From: an uncultured Clostridia bacterium
GTDB lineage: Bacteria > Bacillota > Clostridia > TANB77 > CAG-508
Length of the DNA: 64,000 nt
Assembly: GCA_948485625.1 (NCBI GenBank)
Contig: CAOMRW010000001.1
Coordinates: 86,004-150,003 of the forward strand
Direction: 5' to 3'
Under the pieces are notes generated by a model. It made no database searches. It saw nothing but the letters and a program-made list of their open reading frames with translations, and was not told the DNA's origin. Of this stretch, positions 34,075 through 41,647 are shown piece after piece. Position numbers and translations under genes: made by a program. Every line of letters begins with the position of its first letter. Position 1 is the stretch's first letter.

Positions 34075-34289
34075 TGGTGCCCTAGCGAAGGACGTATGCG
34101 AAAAATACCTTGCACAAAACCACCTTATTATCCGTTTCAAAATCAGTTATAGCAATAGTTTCAAAAATATGTATACCCACCATCGGTGTTTTTTGTCTAT
34201 TACTATGTTTTTAATTTAACATAACTTTTTATATTTGACAAGTGGCTTTTATAAATTTTATATGTTTTAATTAATATTTTTGCTATATG

Positions 34290-35420
34290 CTATGATATTT
34301 CCGAAAATTTAAAATATAATTTTCTATTTTTATTTATTCTATAAACTCCATTTCCATTCTTTAAACTTAAATGAATATATGCCTGCATTGGCGTTTGTCT
34401 TTTTAACTTTACAATTTCATCTATACCTTTAATAATTAATTCCTCTTTTATAATTGTACTGAAATACATTAAAAATTCTTCTGCTGTTATATTAGGATTA
34501 AGTGCAATCATATTTTGAGTTGTTTCAAAAAAGAAATTTTTCTTATTATCACTATATACATTTGGTTCAGAAGATTTGTATAATTCTATTCCATCTATAT
34601 CTATCTTTTCATATTTACTTTCTAAATTTTTATTTGATTTATATTGTATATTGGTATTTTCTATCTGTCTCATACTTACTATTATTGGAGATCCTTGGCA
34701 TATTTGAAATATTTTATTTGGATATACTATCATTTCACTTTTTATTATATTGTTTCTTAAATCTATACAATTTATTATATTTCCAAAACTAATATTTTCT
34801 TTAAATATTAATATATCAACTTTTTTATCACAAATTTTTTGTATCTTTTTTACTAAATTATAGTCTCTATAAATCTCGTATTTTTCTAATTTTAAACCTT
34901 TTGTATCCACTATTTTTGAAAAGTGTTCTCCTTTATCGTTGGTATATATCTGGCAGAAATCTTCAACTTCTACTATTAATCCAAAAATTTTTCCTATTGA
35001 ATAATTTGTCTTATAAGTATCTAGCCTTAATAACTTTTGCTCTATCATATCAATTAGGTTTTTTCTCATATATCTTATATTACTTCTAATATCTTCATCC
35101 GAAAAGGTTAAAGTACCAAATATATCACTTTTATATCTTGATTTTCTATCTACTTTGTTTTTAATTACTTTTCCCATAGAAAAACACTTTTGGTTTTTAT
35201 TATACTTTCTTTCATAACTGTCAATAGAAAATTTTTCAAAATAATACTGCTTATATGCATAGTCTGGACCACCCTTTTTATCTAACTCTTCTAAATAGAT
35301 TAAGTTTCTTAGTACTTCTAATATATTATCATCACATTTATTTACTTTATTAACTGTTCTAGTGTTTCTTATTTCTTCTAAAAATTTACTTTCATTTATA
35401 CCATTATCCATTTTTATCAC
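34290..35420 (-). CDS. Protein of unknown function between dinD copies
   Basis: 376 residues that I do not recognise. No signal peptide or membrane helix. The N-terminal half is helical and basic (NEVKKVNKCDDNILEVLRNLI-like; YMRKNLIDMIEQKLLRLDTY). The middle has alternating strands (IGKIFGLIVEVEDFCQIY, DILIFKENISFGNIINCI). The C-terminus has TTQNMIALNPNITAEEFLMY and a TPMQAYIHLSLKNGNGVYRI end. It lies 11 bp upstream of... the dinD copy 2 stop on the same strand, so they are likely co-transcribed. A role in DNA damage or defence is only suggested by the neighbours. Confidence 0.55.
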   Translation of the reverse strand: MIKMDNGINESKFLEEIRNTRTVNKVNKCDDNILEVLRNLIYLEELDKKGGPDYAYKQYYFEKFSIDSYERKYNKNQKCFSMGKVIKNKVDRKSRYKSDIFGTLTFSDEDIRSNIRYMRKNLIDMIEQKLLRLDTYKTNYSIGKIFGLIVEVEDFCQIYTNDKGEHFSKIVDTKGLKLEKYEIYRDYNLVKKIQKICDKKVDILIFKENISFGNIINCIDLRNNIIKSEMIVYPNKIFQICQGSPIIVSMRQIENTNIQYKSNKNLESKYEKIDIDGIELYKSSEPNVYSDNKKNFFFETTQNMIALNPNITAEEFLMYFSTIIKEELIIKGIDEIVKLKRQTPMQAYIHLSLKNGNGVYRINKNRKLYFKFSEIS

Positions 35421-35430
35421 AACTCTTTGT

Positions 35431-36265
35431 TTATTTTTTCAAACTTTTTTTATTTTCTTTTTCTAATTGCTTTAGGCTCTTTTTAGGTGTAGGCAATTCT
35501 TCTGGCATAGTTCCGTCCTGCCTGTTTAATGGCTTTTCTAACTATTTTTCCAATTTTATTATGAGTATCGCAAGCTTTCTTTTCAGTATCAACTTTATCT
35601 CTTTTTAATCTTGATTCTGTTTGTGTTATACGAAATAGATTAGCTGCAAGTTCTTCACTTCCCATATTATCTAAAATATCTTCTCTATATCTTAATCCTT
35701 TTCTTTTGGCAATATCATCAGCCGTTTCTCCATTGTATAAACCTTTATATCCAGCATTATGAAATTTATCAAAATTCTTAACTCCTGCATTTTTAGCTGT
35801 TTGGTTAAGTGAATAATTTCCTTTTTTTGTTAAGTTTCTTTGATAAAATCTCTTTTCATCTTCTGTTAATGAACTATATTCTTTTTCACTAATTTCTTGT
35901 TTTCTAGTTTGAATCGCAAAATATGTTTGTGCAAGAGCAACAATTTTTAATCTTGGATTTGCATTTTGAGCTATAAGATAGCAGGCATATCGTGTTAATT
36001 TATAATCTTTTTGTTCTCTTTTCGCACCAGAACCTATTTCAACCATTTTGTTGTCAACAACGAAATGGTCAATGTCAGTTATTTCAGAGTTTTGACAAGC
36101 TATCTTCGCTTTTTCAATTACTGCATCAAAATATCTCCAATCCTTATAACTTAAAACTTTCATCAATTCTCTTGCATACCAAAATTCAATTCCATTTTCG
36201 TCAATATGTTTTATATCTTCAAAAGTTTTATTATTATAATTTTCTTTGTTATCTAATTCTTTCAT
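35431..36265 (-). CDS. dinD: DinD copy 2, frame broken near the C-terminus
   Basis: A DinD protein about as long as copy 1 (277 residues if restored). The frame is open to IRKAIKQAG-like sequence, then CGG and a nonsense tail ending at 35483. Skipping the C of the CGG at 35513-35515 gives GGTMPEELPTPKKSLKQLEK and a stop at 35431, matching copy 1 to its end. Copy 1 has AGGAGGAACTATGCC here; copy 2 has AGGACGGAACTATGCC. The middle is nearly identical between copies (QTRKQEISEKEYSSLTEDEK), while the N-terminal third differs, so they are not a fresh duplication. Downstream of the RibD-like gene by 42 bp. Confidence 0.85.
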
Positions 36266-36307
36266 TTATCAACATCTCCTTTCTTTGCTATAATTATTTT
36301 CTTGTTT

Positions 36308-36832
36308 TTAGTTTATAACACTATAATGAGCTTGTACTATATCTTCCTGTTCTCTTATAATTTTTTCAAGTTTTAGTTTGTTTTCAAAATAGTTACCTTT
36401 AAATAGTGGTATTCCTTTATTTAATACAAACGGATTATAATTTAAAATAATATTATCTACTATTCCTTTTTCCATAAAAGCATTATTTATAGTTGCACCA
36501 CCAGAAATGAATAATTTTTCGTATTTCATTTTTTCACATACTTTTAAACAATCTTCTATCGAATTGCAATATGTAATATTTGAACATTGATTTTTCTTAT
36601 TACTTGTTTCACTTAGAATAATTATATTTATGTCTTTTAAATCATTTAAATAGTCTTCTCCCCTAGACACTATATTGTACCAAGTTTTTCTGCCCCATAT
36701 TAATACATCATATTCCTTTAAAAATTCTAACATTATCTCCCAGCCTCTGTAAGATAGAAAATCCTCATTTCCATCTTCTGTTGCAATTAGTCCATTAATA
36801 GAACATGCCATTTCAACTGTTATCTTTCTCAT
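36308..36832 (-). CDS. RibD C-terminal/DHFR-like reductase
   Basis: 174 residues from the ATG at 36830-36832 (AAGGAGAAG 4-7 nt upstream); an earlier ATG at 36859 overlaps the NIF3-like stop as ATGA. It follows the RibD C-terminal family: RKITVEMACSINGLIATEDG, WGRKTWYNIVSRGEDYLNDL-like, IIILSETSN, YEKLFISGGATINNAFMEKG and DNIILNYNPFVLNKGIPLF. It probably binds NADPH and reduces a small molecule, perhaps a pterin or riboflavin-like compound. Not a true DHFR: the folA gene is at 27432-27920. Confidence 0.82.
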   Translation of the reverse strand: MRKITVEMACSINGLIATEDGNEDFLSYRGWEIMLEFLKEYDVLIWGRKTWYNIVSRGEDYLNDLKDINIIILSETSNKKNQCSNITYCNSIEDCLKVCEKMKYEKLFISGGATINNAFMEKGIVDNIILNYNPFVLNKGIPLFKGNYFENKLKLEKIIREQEDIVQAHYSVIN

Positions 36833-36855
36833 AATCTTCTCCTTTATATTGATTT

Positions 36856-37194
36856 TCATAAATCATCTTCTTCTATTAGAGGAATTATATCTATTGCTGG
36901 TTCTTCATAAGGATGGACTTCTTTTAATCTTTTTAGTACTCTTTTAACTATACTAACATCACATCTTACTTCTAATTTTTCTTCTTCTACAAATTCTAAT
37001 TTATTTTTTTCTCCAATATATGGATTAGCATCATCTAAAGGTTTAAAAGTTCCTACACACTTTGTAGATATAGTACAATCTGTATAATTTCCTATAATTC
37101 CTGCTCCTTCATCACAAACAGCACTTCTAACTTCTTTGCTATTTTCAACTGGTACAGTTACAATAATTTTTACTTTTTTAACATCAAATTTCAT
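36856..37194 (-). CDS. Stand-alone NIF3-type (CutA-like) domain protein
   Basis: 112 residues. It matches the inserted PII/CutA-like domain of bacterial NIF3 proteins such as YqfO: VKIIVTVPVENSKEVRSAVC, GAGIIGNYTDCTISTKCVGTFKP, ANPYIGEKNKLEFVEEEKLE and LKEVHPYEEPAIDIIPL. The metal-binding NIF3 halves are absent, so it exists here alone, as in the YqfO-C/YbgI-like small family. It may form trimers that bind a small ligand. The stop overlaps the RibD-like reading region by ATGA, implying coupling. Confidence 0.8.
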   Translation of the reverse strand: MKFDVKKVKIIVTVPVENSKEVRSAVCDEGAGIIGNYTDCTISTKCVGTFKPLDDANPYIGEKNKLEFVEEEKLEVRCDVSIVKRVLKRLKEVHPYEEPAIDIIPLIEEDDL

Positions 37195-37203
37195 CTTTCT
37201 CTC

Positions 37204-37833
37204 CTATATTTCATATTTTTTTAATCGTTCTATATATGTTTTTATACTATCATCATTTATATCTTCTGGTTTTATGTTGCAATGTTCCATAATCTGCTTT
37301 TCTATACCTAGAGAACATTCTATTAAATGATTTGCTTTTTCTTCATTAGACCATACAGATAATGGTTTATCTTTATATCTAACTTTTGCATCTTCTAATC
37401 TTTCTTTTATTCCTACTACTCCATCTGGTGCTACTCTTTGGTCACAATAAGCACAAATCTTCCTTTCATAAGAATCTGATTTTAATGTTTCTTCATTTTT
37501 TCTCGACCTTTTTCCATCTAATATAACAATTTCTTTTTCAGTTAACCCCTCTTGTTTTCCAATTTCTAAATTGATTTCATGGTCATTAGTTCCATATTTG
37601 TCAAAATACTTTTTTCTTATTTTTATAAATTCTTCATCTTTTGAAAAGTCTTCTGGTATTTTTACCATATTTCCCATGTCATGCAATAGACTTACTCTAA
37701 TAATTGATTCTTTATCTATTTCTTGTCCATTCCAGTTATCTATTATTAAATTACTACATGCAGCAACTCTTAACATATGCATTTGTAGATTTTCTGGTAA
37801 ATGATATTTATTATATATTTTTATAATATTCAT
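37204..37833 (-). CDS. HD-domain protein
   Basis: 209 residues. The HD motif is SLLHDMGNM (about 48-56), preceded by HMLRVAACSNLII supplying the first metal-binding His. Later CAYCDQRVAPDGVVGIKERL carries a Cys pair and the Asp. This is a metal-dependent phosphohydrolase fold, of the type acting on nucleotides or similar compounds. It lies 9 bp upstream of the NIF3-like gene on the same strand. Confidence 0.78.
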   Translation of the reverse strand: MNIIKIYNKYHLPENLQMHMLRVAACSNLIIDNWNGQEIDKESIIRVSLLHDMGNMVKIPEDFSKDEEFIKIRKKYFDKYGTNDHEINLEIGKQEGLTEKEIVILDGKRSRKNEETLKSDSYERKICAYCDQRVAPDGVVGIKERLEDAKVRYKDKPLSVWSNEEKANHLIECSLGIEKQIMEHCNIKPEDINDDSIKTYIERLKKYEI

Positions 37834-37923
37834 ATTATTTAATCACTCTTTTCAAACAAATATTTTAAAATTTTACCTATGCGATTAGCAAAATTTGATA
37901 TTTCATTAAAAAATTCTCGAAGT

Positions 37924-38700
37924 TTAATTATGTTTATTTTTTATATATTCTTTTGCACATTTTCTTATATCTTCCATCTTTTGTTTTGTATCATCATTTT
38001 TATATTCAATTCTATCTACAAGAATATCTATGTAATTACTTTCTTGCACATATTTTAAAGATATATCAAAATTCACATCAAATATAAAACCTATTACACA
38101 AATCCAATAGTCAATTATTGTTTTTCTATCTCCCAATTTTATACATTTGTGTTTCATAAAATCTTCATATACTTTTGGACTTACCACCTCATCATTTATA
38201 GTTTCCTTATTATATATTTTGGGAAACATATCTTCAAATTTATCATCTTGTTTAACTCTGAAATTATCAATCTTATCTGCATCTCTTATTATTTTACAAT
38301 GAAGTAATTCAATATCATTTAAGTTGTCTTCTATTTTAAATTTATTATGATTATATATTGCTTTATTAATTATATTATCATATTTCCTATCTTCTATAAA
38401 TTTTGTTATTAAGTTCTCCTCAAACAATACTTTTACGCCAAATTCCGCATGTTCTATTTTTTTATCATCGAACTCATTAAATTCTTTTATTTGCTCAAAT
38501 CTTCCTATATCGTGTAGCAATGCTATTATTTTTGCAAGTTCGATATTTTCTTTATCTAATTCTAGTCCTGTTGCTATATATTCACTTTTTTTAACTACTT
38601 CGTATGTATGTCTTATCTTTAATTTAATACTGCCATTTTCTAAATCATAGTCCTTTAAGTATTCTTTGAAACTTTCTTGTGATTTTTCAAAATCAATCAT
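37924..38700 (-). CDS. HD-domain phosphohydrolase
   Basis: 258 residues. IRHTYEVVKKSEYIA supplies the first His, LLHDIGRFEQ the HD pair, and HNKFKIEDN and IIRDADKIDNF the remaining ligands, giving a complete HD metal site. The family resembles predicted HD hydrolases of about 250 residues found in clostridia. Substrate unknown. No sequence similarity beyond the motif to the neighbouring HD protein. 27 bp downstream of the NUDIX gene. Confidence 0.8.
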   Translation of the reverse strand: MIDFEKSQESFKEYLKDYDLENGSIKLKIRHTYEVVKKSEYIATGLELDKENIELAKIIALLHDIGRFEQIKEFNEFDDKKIEHAEFGVKVLFEENLITKFIEDRKYDNIINKAIYNHNKFKIEDNLNDIELLHCKIIRDADKIDNFRVKQDDKFEDMFPKIYNKETINDEVVSPKVYEDFMKHKCIKLGDRKTIIDYWICVIGFIFDVNFDISLKYVQESNYIDILVDRIEYKNDDTKQKMEDIRKCAKEYIKNKHN

Positions 38701-38727
38701 TTTAAAACCTTTCTATACTTTATATTA

Positions 38728-39158
38728 TTATAATACCTCTATTGTATCCAATGGATATATTTTATTTTCCCTAAGCATCTCTAATGTTCTCTTTATTAAC
38801 TTTTCATCTCTTAAATCTTTGCAATCCATATTTTCTAATTCTTCTTTTGAAATCCATTTTACATCTAAAATTTCTTCTTTATTAAAACATATTTTTTCTT
38901 CTAATAACTCTGTTGTAAAGGTTATTATCATAAATGTAGTGTTTTCTAATTCTCCGTTCATTATTGGAAGCATATTTTTTAATCTAACCTTACATCCAGT
39001 TTCTTCAAATATTTCTCTAATAGCACCTTCAAATATTGTTTCTCCATCTTCTAAATGTCCTGCAGGAACATTCCATTTCCATAACATTTCTTTTTTGCCT
39101 CTTTTACCATTAATATTTTGTTGTCCTTTTCAATAATTCCTCCTACAATAATTTTCAT
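38728..39158 (-). pseudogene. NUDIX hydrolase, frame broken near the N-terminus
   Basis: The start at 39156-39158 (GGAGGAAAATTACA upstream) gives MKIIVGGIIEKDNKILMVKE and AKK, then leaves the frame. The rest, EMLWKWNVPAGHLEDGE with the full NUDIX box G-x5-E-x7-RE-x2-EE-x-G, is in the -1 frame to a stop at 38728. One A missing from a run of six near 39090 (GCA-AAA-AAG-AA), or a -1 shift on A-AAA-AAG, joins them into 143 residues, the normal size. It would hydrolyse a nucleoside diphosphate derivative. An ATG at 39085-39087 could still start the C-terminal part. Confidence 0.82.
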
Positions 39159-39267
39159 TGTAATTTTCCTCCATCTTAAAATTTGCTATAAAAATGTTGC
39201 AAATTTCGAGTTTTCCTTATTTATATCACAAAATCAGTATAAAAACAATTATTTCCAGAAATTAATG

Positions 39268-39303
39268 TAAAAGAGATTGCTACTGTTTATATAACAATCT
39301 CTT
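39268..39303 (-). terminator. Terminator after relaxase
   Basis: AAGAGATTG pairs with CAATCTCTT around a ~15-nt loop, then TTTTAC on the minus strand. It ends the recombinase-to-relaxase series. Confidence 0.72.
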
Positions 39304-39310
39304 CGCATTA

Positions 39311-40684
39311 TTATCTATTTAAAGTTCTATCTTTTTTCTTTGCTTTTGTAATATCTTCTTGTCCATTTTTCATTTGCATTTCAAATTTTATTACTTCTTT
39401 AACCTTTTGGGTATCTTCTAAAATATAATTTGCTGTTTTTAGATTTTTTCTATACTTATTTAAAGTTGTAGTGCATTCGTTTCGTTTTTCTTTGTATTCT
39501 TCTATTAAGTTATCATCTTTGCAATTTCTTAGCTTATTTCTGTATTTTTGCCTTAAATTAGCCACATCTTCAATATCTTTTTCAGTTTGTGAAATATAGC
39601 TTTTTACATCTTCTGTTGTTTTTAGCTTTTCGGTTACAATAAGTTTGATCTCATTAGAATATCGTTCCATTTTTCTTACTTCTTGTTTCATTTCTGGAGA
39701 TAATGGCTGATATTTTTCTCGTTTTGGTAGTAATCCTAATAAATGAAATAACAGTAAAAATAGCACATCAATTCCGTTCATTTTACTAATATCTCTAAAC
39801 TTTCCTTTATACTTGTAAACTTTGTATTTTTGCTTTTTCTTTTTTGGGTGTATAAATTCCATATATCTATTTTGATAATAATACGGATTGTGTTCAACCT
39901 TATTTGCAATGTTCTTTGGCAAGTATTGTTCTCCTAAATGATACATTCTTATTGCTTTTTTATCATTTATTGAACGAATTGTTGGATACTTTTTATTGTA
40001 ATCATCATTGATTATATAACCTTTTTTGAGCATTATCTTTTTAAATTGTCCGTAATTTATGCACATTTCCATTGTTTCATCAATAGCTTGTCTTATTACA
40101 TTATACTTTGTTAGCTCTCCTCGTTTTTCTGCAAAATATATACTTCTTGGTGTTTTTCCTATTGGCTTTTCAATAACTGTTAGTCCATATTCTTTGCATA
40201 GGTCATCTGATAACTCTCTGAAATGATAATATGCTCCTTTATTACAATTAAACTTCTTTCCTGTAAACATATTAACTGAATTTACTACAAAATGATTATG
40301 ATATGTGCCAGTATTAAAATGGGTAGCAACTACAACTTGATATTCACTCCACATCTTTTCTGCAAGTTTTACTCCAATTTTGTGTGCCAATTCTGGTGAA
40401 ACTTCTCCTGTTTTAAAACTTTGGTATGCGTGATATGCAACATTTCCTGTACATTTATCAAACCTATTTTGTACTGTTGTCATTTCTTCATAAGCTGTTT
40501 CTGCTTTACAATTTACACCAGTTACATACATAGTTTTTTCATTTTTATCTATGGTTTTCTCGTCATTTTCTGCATATTTTAATACTTGTTTTAAATCTAA
40601 AAATGTTGTCTTTTCTGGATTTTTTGCATAGCTTATTACACGAGATATACTATCTTTAATTGCCCATATTTTCGTTGTTGCCAC
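39311..40684 (-). CDS. Relaxase/mobilization nuclease
   Basis: 457 residues. The N-terminal relaxase domain (PF03432 type) has the HUH-like triad in ATHFNTGTYHNHFVVNSVN (His122, His129, His131) and YHFRELSDDLCKEYGLTVIE. It would nick the transfer origin and pilot the strand. The C-terminus is a basic helical region with a coiled coil (about 345-450). Its start overlaps the end of mobC by 29 bp, so translation is coupled. The best tyrosine candidate for the active site is near Tyr19 (VISYAKNPEKT), as in MobA/MobL-like families. Confidence 0.88.
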   Translation of the reverse strand: MATTKIWAIKDSISRVISYAKNPEKTTFLDLKQVLKYAENDEKTIDKNEKTMYVTGVNCKAETAYEEMTTVQNRFDKCTGNVAYHAYQSFKTGEVSPELAHKIGVKLAEKMWSEYQVVVATHFNTGTYHNHFVVNSVNMFTGKKFNCNKGAYYHFRELSDDLCKEYGLTVIEKPIGKTPRSIYFAEKRGELTKYNVIRQAIDETMEMCINYGQFKKIMLKKGYIINDDYNKKYPTIRSINDKKAIRMYHLGEQYLPKNIANKVEHNPYYYQNRYMEFIHPKKKKQKYKVYKYKGKFRDISKMNGIDVLFLLLFHLLGLLPKREKYQPLSPEMKQEVRKMERYSNEIKLIVTEKLKTTEDVKSYISQTEKDIEDVANLRQKYRNKLRNCKDDNLIEEYKEKRNECTTTLNKYRKNLKTANYILEDTQKVKEVIKFEMQMKNGQEDITKAKKKDRTLNR

Positions 40685-40979
40685 TCACATCATCTCCATC
40701 ATTTTTGTAATTGTAAATGTCTAAAAAGTCACTTTGCATTTTTGTTATTTTCTCTTTTATTTCTTCATCACTCATATAAGGAAATTCATTCTTTAATTCA
40801 ACAATTCCATTGTAAATTTTGCGAAGTTCTTCATCTGGTATTGAATAAATTTCTTTTTGTAATCCTGACTTTCTTAAATAAGATGATAAGTTTAAGTTGC
40901 TCTTTTTAGCATTTCTTTGTAATTTTTTCTTTTCATTTTCACTCACTCTAACATTAATTCCTATTGTTCTATTTCTCAT
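40656..40979 (-). CDS. MobC-like relaxosome protein
   Basis: 107 residues. The N-terminus is a ribbon-helix-helix region (NVRVSENEKKKLQRNAKKSN, LNLSSYLRKSGL), the rest helical and acidic. It fits MobC accessory proteins that bind oriT and help the relaxase. It overlaps the relaxase gene by 29 bp. GGAAGTG lies before the ATG. Confidence 0.82.
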   Translation of the reverse strand: MRNRTIGINVRVSENEKKKLQRNAKKSNLNLSSYLRKSGLQKEIYSIPDEELRKIYNGIVELKNEFPYMSDEEIKEKITKMQSDFLDIYNYKNDGDDVSGNNENMGN

Positions 40980-41094
40980 AATTTTTCACTTCCTTTTTGA
41001 TAAATCTTCGTTCTACTTTTTACAAAATTTTTCTTAAAATCTTTTAATTCCTTATACAATTTTCAATCTATTTTTTTAACTTTTTATTTTATAA

Positions 41095-41185
41095 GGTAGG
41101 GGTTATAGGGGAAGATTTTTCCCCTTTCAGCGTAAGCTGTCGGTTTTGTGGCAATACAAAACCTATGCTCGCTACACTTATAGAC
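41095..41185. promoter_or_regulatory. Candidate origin of transfer (oriT)
   Basis: Lies between tnpV and mobC and is richer in GC than its surroundings. Three inverted repeats occur: AGGGGAAG/TTTTCCCCT, CAGC/GCTG and GGTTTTGT/ACAAAACC (41142-41149 and 41156-41163), followed by CTATGCTCGCTACACTTATA. A position next to mobC/relaxase and an inverted repeat before a GC-rich core fit an oriT. The nick site cannot be named. Confidence 0.5.
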
Positions 41186-41232
41186 ATTAAATATGGCAAT
41201 ACATTTGTCTGTTTGCTCCTACCAGTATTTTC

Positions 41233-41622
41233 TTATACATATATTAGTTCATTTAATATAATTTCTTCTGCTGTACTTTTAAAATTATTCATCATACTAA
41301 CCCAATATAATTGGTCTGTATTTTTCATTTCTTCTGTTATATTATTTTGCTTTTTTAATTGTTCAATTATAAGATTAATTCTATTGTCTGCTGTTTCTTG
41401 AATCTTTTTTAGATATTTATTCAAAGTTCCTTTTGTAAACATTATCATATATTCTGCTTTCTTATTTTCTTTTAAAAATTTTAGTCTCATTCTTCCATAT
41501 TTGTTTAACATAATTTTTTCTTTTTCTAATACTAAATTTGGCATATAATAATCTCCAACTTTTGTGTATTCAATTCCATATTTATTTTCAATTTTGTTTT
41601 CTTTTAATTCTTTATTTTTCAT
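41233..41622 (-). CDS. TnpV-like transposon protein
   Basis: 129 residues from the ATG at 41620-41622, preceded by GGAGGAATTGAAA. It matches TnpV of Tn4451-type elements: KYGIEYTKVGDYYMPNL, YGRMRLKFLKENKKAEYMIM and LYWVSMMNNFKSTAEEIIL. Its role is not well established; it is a common companion of large serine recombinases. It lies 26 bp after the recombinase. Confidence 0.85.
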   Translation of the reverse strand: MKNKELKENKIENKYGIEYTKVGDYYMPNLVLEKEKIMLNKYGRMRLKFLKENKKAEYMIMFTKGTLNKYLKKIQETADNRINLIIEQLKKQNNITEEMKNTDQLYWVSMMNNFKSTAEEIILNELIYV

Positions 41623-41647
41623 TTTCAATTCCTCCATTTATAATTTT

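Noticed and set aside
34080..34190. Structured RNA in the GC-richer gap next to the dinD region
   Set aside because: Only weak inverted repeats; no known RNA family could be recognised.
36308..36832. Second dihydrofolate reductase
   Set aside because: The motifs are those of the RibD C-terminal family, and a typical folA is present at 27432-27920.
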